A DNA stretch of 57,483 nucleotides from Microcoleus asticus IPMA8 (GTDB lineage: Bacteria; Cyanobacteriota; Cyanobacteriia; Cyanobacteriales; Microcoleaceae): NCBI RefSeq assembly GCF_013179805.1, contig NZ_SRRZ01000033.1:1-57483 (forward strand), given 5' to 3'. Positions 18,269 through 26,238 of the stretch are shown piece by piece (position 1 is the first letter of the stretch; each line of letters begins with the position of its first letter). The position numbers were made by a program, and so were the translations under genes. A model generated the notes under the pieces. That model was given only the letters and a program-made list of their open reading frames with translations, ran no database searches and was not told the DNA's origin.

Positions 18269-18682
18269 TCAAAGTTTCAGGTGTGGCAGAAGTTGAGTTG
18301 CTAAAAGAAGAATTGGAGCGATGCAGTCTATATCAACTTCGCTACGAAGCTTTTCTTCTAGCTCACCTGCATGAGTATCACTCAACTGAATACGCTGCGA
18401 GATTCCTGCATTATTGATTAATAAGTTCAAATTGGGCAAATGAGCAAGAGAAGAGGAGTCGTAGGTATCGAGGTTGGCGATGACCCAACCGCCGTGGAAA
18501 TAGACAAGCACGGGGAAGGGGCCTTGTCCCTGCAGCTTGTAAATACGCGCCAACAGATCACCCGCTGGGCCTGGTATGAGTTGATGGCTGAGATCGCCAA
18601 CCATTTCCACTGCAGGTTGTCCGCGTTTGGCAAGCACGCCCATTACTGCATCTGTCGGCGTGGGGTTGTTGCGAGCGTTCAT
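18269..18682 (-). pseudogene. Esterase-SDR chimeric fragment
   Basis: Residues 1-75 read as the front of an HSL-type esterase/lipase, ending PVLVYFHGGWVIANLDTYDS. The usual HGGGW oxyanion motif has lost one Gly, and the nucleophile region never follows. From about residue 78 the frame switches without a gap to the middle of a short-chain dehydrogenase (LNLLINNAGIS, then a helix ending LATQLLPHLK) and stops before the SDR YxxxK site. The two halves come from unrelated folds and neither has its catalytic residues. This is best explained by a deletion that joined two genes; no activity is expected. Confidence 0.75.
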
Positions 18683-18784
18683 CGGGGACTGTTTCTCAAT
18701 AGGCGGTGCTTTTTCACAAACTCCTCCAATAAATAATAATGAGCCGTGCGATCGCGTCTTTCCAAAGAACGAGCGCGCTTTGCG

Positions 18785-18811
18785 TGTTTGAGGCTACTTT
18801 TCTAGCATTCC
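18785..18811 (+). repeat. 27-bp repeat, copy 1
   Basis: Starts TGTTTGAGG and recurs at 20816-20842 with two mismatches; weaker similarity continues for ~70 bases beyond. Both copies are inside the 4.9-kb block, one on each side of the MRJP-type gene. Confidence 0.6.
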
Positions 18812-18882
18812 AAGCAACCGCTCGCGCGATCGCCCGGAATGCCAACGCGCTTACTTCACTGGGTGACTGCGGACAGGGTAGT

Positions 18883-20067
18883 TCACCGCAGTGCTACAGG
18901 TTGGGCATTAATCCGAACTCGAAACAGGCTGTAGGGTTTCTGGCGCAAATCCTGACCGTTGTGATACCTGGCTTGGCGATGGAGTTGATTTGCCGTGAAA
19001 TAAAGATAACCATCCTGCGCCACTGAAAGGGTGTCAGGCCACAGCACTCGCGGGTCATGCACCAGCCGTTCGATCGTGCCGTCTGGCAAACGACGCTGTA
19101 TCGCATTCTGTTCGTAGTTCGTCAGGTAAATGCGGTTTTGAGCATCCGACTCCAAGCCATCGGAAGCTCCTCCCTTCTCGCCGCGATCCACTACCGTCTT
19201 TGCCACCTCTTGGTCAGACAACCGCTCATCCGCTAGCGCATCAACATCAACGCTGTAGAGCCGTCGTCCGGCAAGCGGACAGTAGAACAATTGCTTCCCA
19301 TCGGCACTAATTGCAATCCCGTCGGCACCCATCTTGATTGGGCTGGGCGGTTGACCCGGTTGACGATTCATAATAGGCATCCCTTCCACACTGGGTAGAA
19401 AATTGGGGACTGCTTTCGTGGAAGGATGGTCGTTCAACCGCCGCCAACTTCTGCCGGAGTCCAAGTCAACCACAATAATTCCATTGGGCCCCTTGTCGGA
19501 CGAGTCGGTGATGAATGCCATTCCAGCCTTACCTCGTCGCAGATCGAAGCGAACATCGTTCAGGTAAGTTGTTGGCAATGCCACATTTGGGGGAAAGACA
19601 ATGGTTTTGAAAACCTGGTTTTGCTTGAGATCCACTCCGACCAATTTGGCTCCACCGGGCGGAGCTGGTGCAAAGTTGACGCTGCCGGTATCCAAAATCC
19701 ACAAGCGATCGCGCGGGTCAACCACCACACTTTGAACCGAAAGCAGAGACTTTGATGGGTCGCTTGGGTTCGGGCGATTCATTTCCGGATTAGGATACGC
19801 AACAGTCTGACCATTTCTGACTTCGGCAACAGTGTACTCTACGCGATCGCCCCATTTGGGAAAGTTCACGAAGATGCGTCCGCTTTGGGAAACAGTAACA
19901 CCTGTAGGCATGGGGCCGTTGAAGATCGCGACTGGTTCGATCTCGCCAAGCGTTTGCTCTCTGGGCAGCGTTGTTAGATCGATCTTGGCGGGTTGAGACT
20001 GGGCATAAACAGCAGAGCCGAGAAAACCGACGACTGCAAGAAATAGTAGGAGTTTAAGGAGCTTCAT
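18883..20067 (-). CDS. MRJP/yellow-type propeller protein, secreted
   Basis: 394 residues with an N-terminal signal peptide (LLKLLLFLAVVGFLGSAVYA). The body matches the major-royal-jelly/yellow family of six-bladed propellers: GVTVSQSGRIFVNFPKWGD near the start, VVVDPRDRLWILDTG, YLNDVRFDL, and a C-terminal GYLYFTANQLH. Bacterial members are often annotated as SMP-30/gluconolactonase-like or L-dopachrome-tautomerase related; their substrates are mostly unknown. It would act outside the cytoplasm, as would its Tat-exported neighbour. Signal peptide and frame are intact, unlike many neighbours in this block. Confidence 0.85.
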   Translation of the reverse strand: MKLLKLLLFLAVVGFLGSAVYAQSQPAKIDLTTLPREQTLGEIEPVAIFNGPMPTGVTVSQSGRIFVNFPKWGDRVEYTVAEVRNGQTVAYPNPEMNRPNPSDPSKSLLSVQSVVVDPRDRLWILDTGSVNFAPAPPGGAKLVGVDLKQNQVFKTIVFPPNVALPTTYLNDVRFDLRRGKAGMAFITDSSDKGPNGIIVVDLDSGRSWRRLNDHPSTKAVPNFLPSVEGMPIMNRQPGQPPSPIKMGADGIAISADGKQLFYCPLAGRRLYSVDVDALADERLSDQEVAKTVVDRGEKGGASDGLESDAQNRIYLTNYEQNAIQRRLPDGTIERLVHDPRVLWPDTLSVAQDGYLYFTANQLHRQARYHNGQDLRQKPYSLFRVRINAQPVALR

Positions 20068-20333
20068 AGAATACCTTCTTTATATCGATGCCATGAAATT
20101 TACTAAAAGGAGATCGCGGATAAAAAAGCTTTGGACACCCCGATCGTCGATCGAACCATCAGAATCTGTTACCAAAAAAATAATGATGAAATTTCTAGTT
20201 TTGAGAGCTACTAGACCCGTCAGCGAAGGCTTTCGACTCAATAGCATCGTGACTGCAAAAAAGTCTCACGTCTTTACTGCGATCGACCTCCATCATCCAC
20301 TGGTAGGCGCACAGACCCTGCGTGCAGCGTCGG

Positions 20334-20651
20334 TTAGCGGCATTCAGTAAACTCGCCGCCGACGCCGACACCTGCATGGATCGCGATCGCATCTACGGGT
20401 CGTCCTGTCTTGTGAATGTGTTTGTAAAGCGTCTCAACCCCATCGTCAGTGGCGAGGTCAGTCTGTAATGTTTCGACTTTGGCGCCCAGTCCCTTAAAGC
20501 TTTTAGTAGCCTCATCAATACTTGAACCTGTCGATGTCACCAAAAGATCGAAGCGGTTTCGGGCAAACTGTTTGGCGAGTTCGTAGCCGATGCCGCTAGA
20601 GGCACCCGTCACGACAGCCAAAGGCCGGGTCAACGAACAGTTTCTCACCAT
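20334..20651 (-). pseudogene. SDR N-terminal fragment
   Basis: Begins with the NAD(P)-binding signature VVTGASSGIGYELAKQFARN and continues through LQTDLATDDGVETLY to IAIHAGVGVGGEF, where the classical family has N-A-G. It breaks off after about 105 residues, before the catalytic Ser-Tyr-Lys region. Intact members have about 250 residues. The sequence downstream (20195-20333) does not continue the family in any frame. Truncated remnant. Confidence 0.75.
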
Positions 20652-20953
20652 ATAAAATCCTCTGTAATTGCTCCACGCTCGTTTGTCTAGGATTGCTTCT
20701 CTCTCTACCAGACAATCTTTGTGGAGTGTGGGCTTTCAATTCTCAATCCTAGGGAGGCAACTGTGCGCTCGCATCTTTCCCAGGGCATACCACCCAAGGA
20801 CATATCGGTAGTGTCTGTTTGAGGTTACTTTTCTAGAATTCCGTCTGTGCGATCGCACGGCAACTCAAGCACTGCGAAGCGTCTTCACTCACAGCCGTTC
20901 TTCCCCAGGTAGTTCTGCATACTAAATATTATTAAGGCTTTCACTGGTTGAGA
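20652..20953. other. Gap at right end of mosaic block
   Basis: No gene is seen. It includes the second 27-bp repeat copy (20816-20842) and then runs into the right copy of the 269-bp duplication. Confidence 0.4.
20816..20842 (+). repeat. 27-bp repeat, copy 2
   Basis: Partner of 18785-18811, same orientation, two mismatches. It may mark a recombination scar within the block. Confidence 0.6.
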
Positions 20954-21186
20954 ATTTCAATACCACAATGTGGTCGCCATTCTACAAAAATATGGTCAAA
21001 ACCGAAAATTTGCGAAATGCCCGATCGGGCTTCGGCATTTTACCGACTTGGCCGACTTTTATGCCGCTGGCTTATATTCCGATCTATCGCTTTCTAGTCA
21101 GCAAAGAAATTGATGTTTTAAAAATTAATACTGGCCGCTATGTCGGTTCGGATCATTTGCCGTTAATTACAGATTTGGTGATTTGA
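20954..21186 (+). pseudogene. Duplicated 3' end of EEP gene
   Basis: The second copy of the EEP gene's last 78 codons, with no start region or catalytic N-terminal half. The active-site IDHFLVS has become IYRFLVS, losing Asp and His, as expected without selection. It overlaps the last 11 codons of the dynamin gene on the other strand, the arrangement that the intact EEP and dynamin genes presumably once had. Confidence 0.85.
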
Positions 21187-21222
21187 AGGGATGATTCGAT
21201 ATTTTCTAACAAATTATTGATT
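20954..21222 (+). repeat. 269-bp direct repeat, right copy
   Basis: Ungapped partner of 15787-16055. Here the minus strand carries the functional C-terminal tail of the dynamin gene, while the plus-strand EEP fragment is decayed. It marks the right edge of the 4.9-kb block. Confidence 0.92.
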
Positions 21223-22835
21223 AACTGTATCTGGTATTCCTGAATATTTGTCTTTAGCAGCTCTTTGCTGTCTTGAAAACAGATAACTTTTCCGGCGATT
21301 TCCTTGTAGTGTTGCAGCATAGAAAAAGTATCGGTACTGAAGCGAGCGAGATAGTTTTTAGCAGCATCGCTGCAAATTTCCGTTACTTGATTTAGATAAG
21401 CTTCTGACGATTCAGGCGGCTTTTCATTCCCAGTTCTTTTATTCAAAATATAGCTAGCACCCCCGACAACGGCAGCTCCCACAGGCCCGCCCAACAGCCA
21501 ACCTAAGCCGGTGGCGATCGCCACTGGAGTTACTTCGCCCTCGATCGACTTTTGAGCTGGAGGTGGAGGTGGCTCCGGTAAACTGACTTGCGGGGATGGA
21601 GGAAAGGAAATCAAAAGTGCGCTCGGCTGTTCTTTCTCAAAGAATTCGCAAGCTTTATTTACCCATTCTGCGATGGTTTGCTGCTGATGTAAGACCTCTC
21701 GCTGAAATTTTAGCTTCCACGCATCAAAACTCCCTTCCTGGAGCGACAGCGCCATTTCCGATTGATACCGCTGTAAAAGTGTGGGCTGGTAAAGCCAAAT
21801 CTCGAATTCGGAAACGCTGGCGTGAAAGCCTTTTGATATCAATTTTTCGGCTTTTTGTTTAATTTCAATTCTGTGCTTGTGCTTTTGTTGAGCTGCGGCT
21901 ATTTCTGCGGTGACAGTTTCAGATTTCCCTCGGAGAGATTGGCAAATTTTAGTAGCTACAGCTTCAATTCTGGGCAACTTAACTGCTAGTTGTTCTTGTT
22001 GAGCTGCCACAATACTTTGCAAAGCCGATTCAAACGTGGCAATTCCTGTAGTTTGGGCTGCCGCGACATCTCCTTTCAGCCTCGCCCTCAAAGCCGGCAA
22101 AGCATCGACGCGGTAGATATTGCTGATATTGTTCGGTAAGTTGGAGCGAAAACTTTCGGCAACAAACAACAACCGATTGTAAACTTGTTTTTGGTCGTCT
22201 GGTTCGAGTAGATTGAGAAAATTGGCAACAAAGAGGACAGTGTTGATGTTGCGATCGCTCAACCAATCTCTCAAGTTCTCTCGTTCGCCTAAAGTCATCA
22301 ATTTGCGAGCATCTAAAACCTGCACAACCAAATCAGCCGTTAGCAATTTATCCCGAACCAAATTATCCTGTTCTTCCCGATCGTTGGTTCCCGGCAAATC
22401 CAGCAATTCCACACCTGTTTTCAGGAATGGATGGGGACAGTAAACATTCACGGCCGCCACATCATCCCGCATTTGTCTTGCGTCGTCAAGGATGGCGTAG
22501 CGTTTCAAAACATCAGTCCCCGGTTCGCTAATTTCCGTGCCGTCTTTCAGGGTAATTTTTGCGTGCAATTCCTCGCCGTAGTTGACATAAATGGCAGCAC
22601 CTGTAGTGGGCACTAGGTCGATCGGCAAAGCACGATTTCCCAGCAAAGCATTGAGCAAAGTTGACTTGCCGTAATTAAACGGGCCAAAGACAGCGATTTG
22701 AAAAGTTGGTTTGGCGAGATAGTCGCAGATTGAGGTGGTATCTCGATAAAGTTGGGAGTTTTTATCCAGTTCGAGGATGCCGAGTGCTGATTTGAGATTG
22801 TCGGTCAGGTTTTGATAAGTTTCGGGTTGTTGCAT
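21153..22835 (-). CDS. Dynamin-like GTPase (second of pair)
   Basis: Membrane-remodelling large GTPase of the bacterial dynamin-like type. P-loop FGPFNYGKSTLLNALLG (about residues 50-66), switch threonine in VPTTGA and G3 DLPGTND are clear; the usual G4 N/T-K-x-D is replaced by ANFLN. The middle is helical. A Pro-rich hinge (about residues 420-435) precedes a Gly-rich hydrophobic paddle-like segment (WLLGGPVGAAVVGGA). Shorter (560 aa) than its upstream partner, from which it is separated by 14 bases. Its last 23 codons lie in the right copy of the 269-bp repeat. Confidence 0.9.
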   Translation of the reverse strand: MQQPETYQNLTDNLKSALGILELDKNSQLYRDTTSICDYLAKPTFQIAVFGPFNYGKSTLLNALLGNRALPIDLVPTTGAAIYVNYGEELHAKITLKDGTEISEPGTDVLKRYAILDDARQMRDDVAAVNVYCPHPFLKTGVELLDLPGTNDREEQDNLVRDKLLTADLVVQVLDARKLMTLGERENLRDWLSDRNINTVLFVANFLNLLEPDDQKQVYNRLLFVAESFRSNLPNNISNIYRVDALPALRARLKGDVAAAQTTGIATFESALQSIVAAQQEQLAVKLPRIEAVATKICQSLRGKSETVTAEIAAAQQKHKHRIEIKQKAEKLISKGFHASVSEFEIWLYQPTLLQRYQSEMALSLQEGSFDAWKLKFQREVLHQQQTIAEWVNKACEFFEKEQPSALLISFPPSPQVSLPEPPPPPAQKSIEGEVTPVAIATGLGWLLGGPVGAAVVGGASYILNKRTGNEKPPESSEAYLNQVTEICSDAAKNYLARFSTDTFSMLQHYKEIAGKVICFQDSKELLKTNIQEYQIQLINNLLENIESSLQITKSVINGK

Positions 22836-22849
22836 ACTGTTGTTTTATT

Positions 22850-24928
22850 TCATTTCGCGGAGGCTAGGAAACCTTGATATAGCGATTCTATACTCTGCGA
22901 CTGGGCAGAAACATCAGCCTCCAATTTTTTCAAACGCTCAGATTCAGCCTGACAATTAATCTCGCGAGATTCCTTTTGTTGCAGCAAATTATCTAATTCT
23001 GCTTTCCGAGAATTAATATCATCATTCATGCGATCGCCCACTTCCCGGCCGTAAACATCAAAACACTCTTTCACAGCATCGTGAATCGGCTGCCACTGCT
23101 CTTGAGCCACCTGCGGCAGATATTTCACCAGCTCTTTTTTGGCCGCTTTCACCAACTGTTTGTGAGCTCCGTCTGCTTGCAAAACCCCAACACCCATCCC
23201 CAACAAAGCCAAGTACAGCGGCCCCAAAACAATCCCCGTAAAACTAGCAAAAATCGTACTGACGCTCAACACAGTAATTAAATTAAGCAAGATATTTTTC
23301 CAGTCAAAACCCGCTCCTGCCATCGCTACGCCTGCCAGGTTTCCGCTGGTTAATGAAAATAATCCCATTGCCCATTTTGCCCAAGTTGGCGAATTATCTT
23401 CCTTCGAGTTGTTGACTGCTGCCGATATTTTTTGCCCGGTCAGTTTTTCGGTGATTTTTTCAGTCACTTTCGTGTAAGATGCTCCGTAATTTGCCGCACT
23501 TTTCGATAGCTGCGAAAATGCTGAATTCATCTCTTGTTCTGCCGTGAGAGTCCAAGCTGCTAGTTTGTCGTTGATGTACTGCTCGAATGCTCGTCTGAGC
23601 GATGCTTCAAAAGCTTCTCGCTTGTCTTGGCTGAAGAAATCCAGAAATCTCAGCTCCGGTTGATACCGCAAGAAATCTGTTTCAAAGGTATTTTCTAAGT
23701 TGAGAACGTAGGCGCGGAAAGAATCTGCGATCGCCCGCGATTTACTATCTCTAACGCCGATAATCTCTTGTTGAAATTCATCGCGAATTTGAGTCAGCTT
23801 TTTAAACTCCGGCTCAACTGAATTAATCTTTTCCTTCAACTCATTGACATCGCGATCGAGTAATGGTAAACGGCGTCCAACAGCTTCGCGGACGCGAGCA
23901 GAAATTTGACGCGCCAAAGTCCTCGCCGGACGCAATTCCGAAATCGCCCTTTCCTGGGTCAAAAACGTATTCAGTGCCGCCATGAACTCGGGAAAACCAG
24001 TTCCTGCCAAATCCGCATCCGGGTTTTTGATCCGCAACCTCAATGCCTTAATTGAAGTAATCGCAAACACTCGCTCGTCGTAAATATCGTGTCCTTCTGT
24101 CAAACAATATTCAGCCAAATTAGCTTGAAAAACCCGCCGAAGTTTCCCTTCTGCTTCTGCTAATTCTTCATAATCATCCGGGTCAATCAAACTTTCGCGC
24201 ACCTGATCCCAAGCATTGATCAGAAAGAAAATGCTCAATCCGCGATTTTTGATGTAATTTTCTAGATAGCGTCTTTCACCCATCGTGCAAGGCTGAGTTG
24301 CCCTGAGTACGAACAAAATAGCGTGGCAGTTGTTGATGTAACCGAGAGATAATTCGTTGCGCGCTTCTGTATCGTTCAGTCCGGGACTGTCTACTATTTC
24401 TATGCCTTTTTCTAACAAAGGTAAGGGATATTCTACTACGGCGCAGTCGATATCGGGAAATGCTGGTTTCTTTTCTTCTTCTAAGCGTTTTGCCTCAGCG
24501 GGGTCAATTGTATAGTTCTGTTTAAAACTTTTAAAATCTAGCTCTTTTGGGTTTTTGCCGTCATTGAAATAAACGGTAACTTTTTTTTCTGAACCGTAGC
24601 GCAAAATCGTCAGCAAAGCTGTACAGGGATTTACATCGCTGGGCAGTAAGTTTTCGCCGATTAAGGCATTGAGAAAAGTGCTTTTGCCGCGTTTCATGTC
24701 GCCTAAAACTAGCAGCCGAAAGACTCCTTGGCGCAAGTTTTTACTGGCGAGATTGATGTCGGCGCTGTCGGTTTCTAAACCGAGTTTTCCCGATGCTTCA
24801 GCTCCGGCTAATTCTGATTGGTTGATGGCTGTGGCGATGTTGCTGAGGCGATCGGCAATTTCTCGGCGGACTGCGGCTACTCGCTCTAAATCGTTGAGAA
24901 AGTTGCTAGTTTCTACTTTAAGGTTCAT
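22850..24928 (-). CDS. Dynamin-like GTPase (first of pair)
   Basis: Bacterial dynamin-like protein of 692 residues. G1 GDMKRGKSTFLNALIG (about residues 76-91), G2 in NPCTALLT, G3 DSPGLND and G4-like NAWDQV are all present, so GTP binding is expected. Long helical stalk segments flank two hydrophobic stretches (about residues 530-590), which probably form the membrane paddle; a coiled coil closes the protein. The BDLP of Nostoc punctiforme shows that this family tubulates membranes. Co-directional with the second dynamin and with a small coiled-coil membrane protein 33 bases upstream. Confidence 0.93.
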   Translation of the reverse strand: MNLKVETSNFLNDLERVAAVRREIADRLSNIATAINQSELAGAEASGKLGLETDSADINLASKNLRQGVFRLLVLGDMKRGKSTFLNALIGENLLPSDVNPCTALLTILRYGSEKKVTVYFNDGKNPKELDFKSFKQNYTIDPAEAKRLEEEKKPAFPDIDCAVVEYPLPLLEKGIEIVDSPGLNDTEARNELSLGYINNCHAILFVLRATQPCTMGERRYLENYIKNRGLSIFFLINAWDQVRESLIDPDDYEELAEAEGKLRRVFQANLAEYCLTEGHDIYDERVFAITSIKALRLRIKNPDADLAGTGFPEFMAALNTFLTQERAISELRPARTLARQISARVREAVGRRLPLLDRDVNELKEKINSVEPEFKKLTQIRDEFQQEIIGVRDSKSRAIADSFRAYVLNLENTFETDFLRYQPELRFLDFFSQDKREAFEASLRRAFEQYINDKLAAWTLTAEQEMNSAFSQLSKSAANYGASYTKVTEKITEKLTGQKISAAVNNSKEDNSPTWAKWAMGLFSLTSGNLAGVAMAGAGFDWKNILLNLITVLSVSTIFASFTGIVLGPLYLALLGMGVGVLQADGAHKQLVKAAKKELVKYLPQVAQEQWQPIHDAVKECFDVYGREVGDRMNDDINSRKAELDNLLQQKESREINCQAESERLKKLEADVSAQSQSIESLYQGFLASAK

Positions 24929-24961
24929 GGGTATTTCCTGAGAATTTCCGGCTTGGGCTTT

Positions 24962-25294
24962 TCAACTTCTATCTTCTTCAATAAACATTTTGTAAGCGAT
25001 CAAAGCAATGCCTCCAACTATCAGCGCGGCTGCCAGCCAAGATGCTATGCGAACTGCAACGATAACAGCAATAACAATGCCTGTAAATTGAGCTGCTGCT
25101 ATAATTTTTCGGCGCCACTGTTTGAGTTTCCCGTTAACTTGGCTGTCTGGTTCTTCGTACTTGCTCGTTAGATGTTCTGGCACTGAGCGGTCGATTTCGG
25201 CTTCTAGCTCGCGCAGTCGAATTGCTTGTTCGCGCTTCCGCAGTTCTTGTTCTTTGTGCCGGAGTTCTCTGGCTTTTTTGTCGGGATAGTTCAT
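24962..25294 (-). CDS. Small coiled-coil membrane protein of dynamin operon
   Basis: From ATG 25294 (AGGGT upstream) it has 110 residues: a highly charged helix rich in Glu, Arg and Lys (about 5-40), then a basic KQWRRK patch and two hydrophobic segments (about 62-77 and 80-98). No family was recognised. First gene of a three-gene operon with the two dynamins. The layout suggests a membrane anchor or recruiter for them, but that is inference from position. Confidence 0.75.
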   Translation of the reverse strand: MNYPDKKARELRHKEQELRKREQAIRLRELEAEIDRSVPEHLTSKYEEPDSQVNGKLKQWRRKIIAAAQFTGIVIAVIVAVRIASWLAAALIVGGIALIAYKMFIEEDRS

Positions 25295-25493
25295 AAAATT
25301 TACCCTATTTCCCACGGAAAAAATGTGTTATTGATTGTCAATGTTGGGGAGTGATAAGTTTTTTACAACTGTAACTCACATTTTCCTCGCTGTCGAGAAA
25401 TGTTAAGAAATTTTAAAAAGGGCGATTCCCTACGGGATAGCTACGCTTCACGACTAATTAAGCCGATCGCCCTAGACTAGGCGCTGCACATCA

Positions 25494-26015
25494 TCAATAT
25501 CCTTCGGGGCCGATAGTAGTGCGATCGCACTCAGCTTCCGACAGATCGACCAAGCGCGATCGAAATAAGTTGCAACCCGCTAATTGAGCTTTGGTTAACT
25601 TTGCTTTATCCAAATTAGCTCGGCTCAAATCTGCATATCTCAAATCGGCATTCGTCAAATCTGCATTGTACAAATCCGCACCTTGCAAATTGGCTTTCTG
25701 CAAATTTGCACCTTGTAAATTGGCGTGGCGCAAATTTGCTCTGCATAAATTTGATCTTGATAAATTTGCTTCCGACAAGTTGGCTTGATAAAGTTGAATG
25801 TCGCCCAATTCAGCATCTTGTAAATCTGTTTTATAAAGATTGGCTTCAGTCAAATTTCCGTAGGGCAAATAAGCTCGCCTCAAAACGCTACCAGAAAGAT
25901 TTATTTCTGCTAAGTCTGCTTGAAACAAGTTATCTCCACTTAAGTCAACTGCGTTAAAGTTTCGCTTGCCCTCAGCATACTGAGCGAGCAATTCCTCAGC
26001 GCTTAGCTTTTGCAT
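25494..26015 (-). CDS. Pentapeptide-repeat protein
   Basis: After ~30 residues of leader helix (KLSAEELLAQYAEGKRNF), the rest is made of A(D/N)Lxx repeats, about 24 in number, forming a right-handed quadrilateral beta-helix. The C-terminal part breaks pattern at CNLFRSRLVDLSEAECD. Such proteins are very common in cyanobacteria, mostly of unknown role. ATG at 26015 has GAGGGG just upstream; a GTG two codons earlier overlaps that site and is less likely. The protein is soluble, with no signal peptide. Confidence 0.93.
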   Translation of the reverse strand: MQKLSAEELLAQYAEGKRNFNAVDLSGDNLFQADLAEINLSGSVLRRAYLPYGNLTEANLYKTDLQDAELGDIQLYQANLSEANLSRSNLCRANLRHANLQGANLQKANLQGADLYNADLTNADLRYADLSRANLDKAKLTKAQLAGCNLFRSRLVDLSEAECDRTTIGPEGY

Positions 26016-26238
26016 TTTCACCCCTCATGACGACAGCTAATGCAGTCAATTTATAACGATAATTAATGGTTATTTTACTGCGTATTTATACTTAGGCATA
26101 TTCTTATGTTAAGCTTATGTAACAACGCTCGCATTTTTTCTAATATTTTTTTTATATTTGTCAATTTCTGCCTTGCTCGACCAGTAAGCGGTTAGTAATG
26201 TCAAGATCGAGAAACCAAAGTCAATCCTCTACTGAAAT

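Noticed and set aside
18739..19026. 95-residue plus-strand frame
   Set aside because: It overlaps the MRJP gene antisense and has no features of its own.
20093..20350. 85-residue plus-strand frame between MRJP and SDR fragments
   Set aside because: The second ATG (MKFLVLRA) faintly recalls YciI-like starts, but the rest matches nothing and overlaps decayed sequence.
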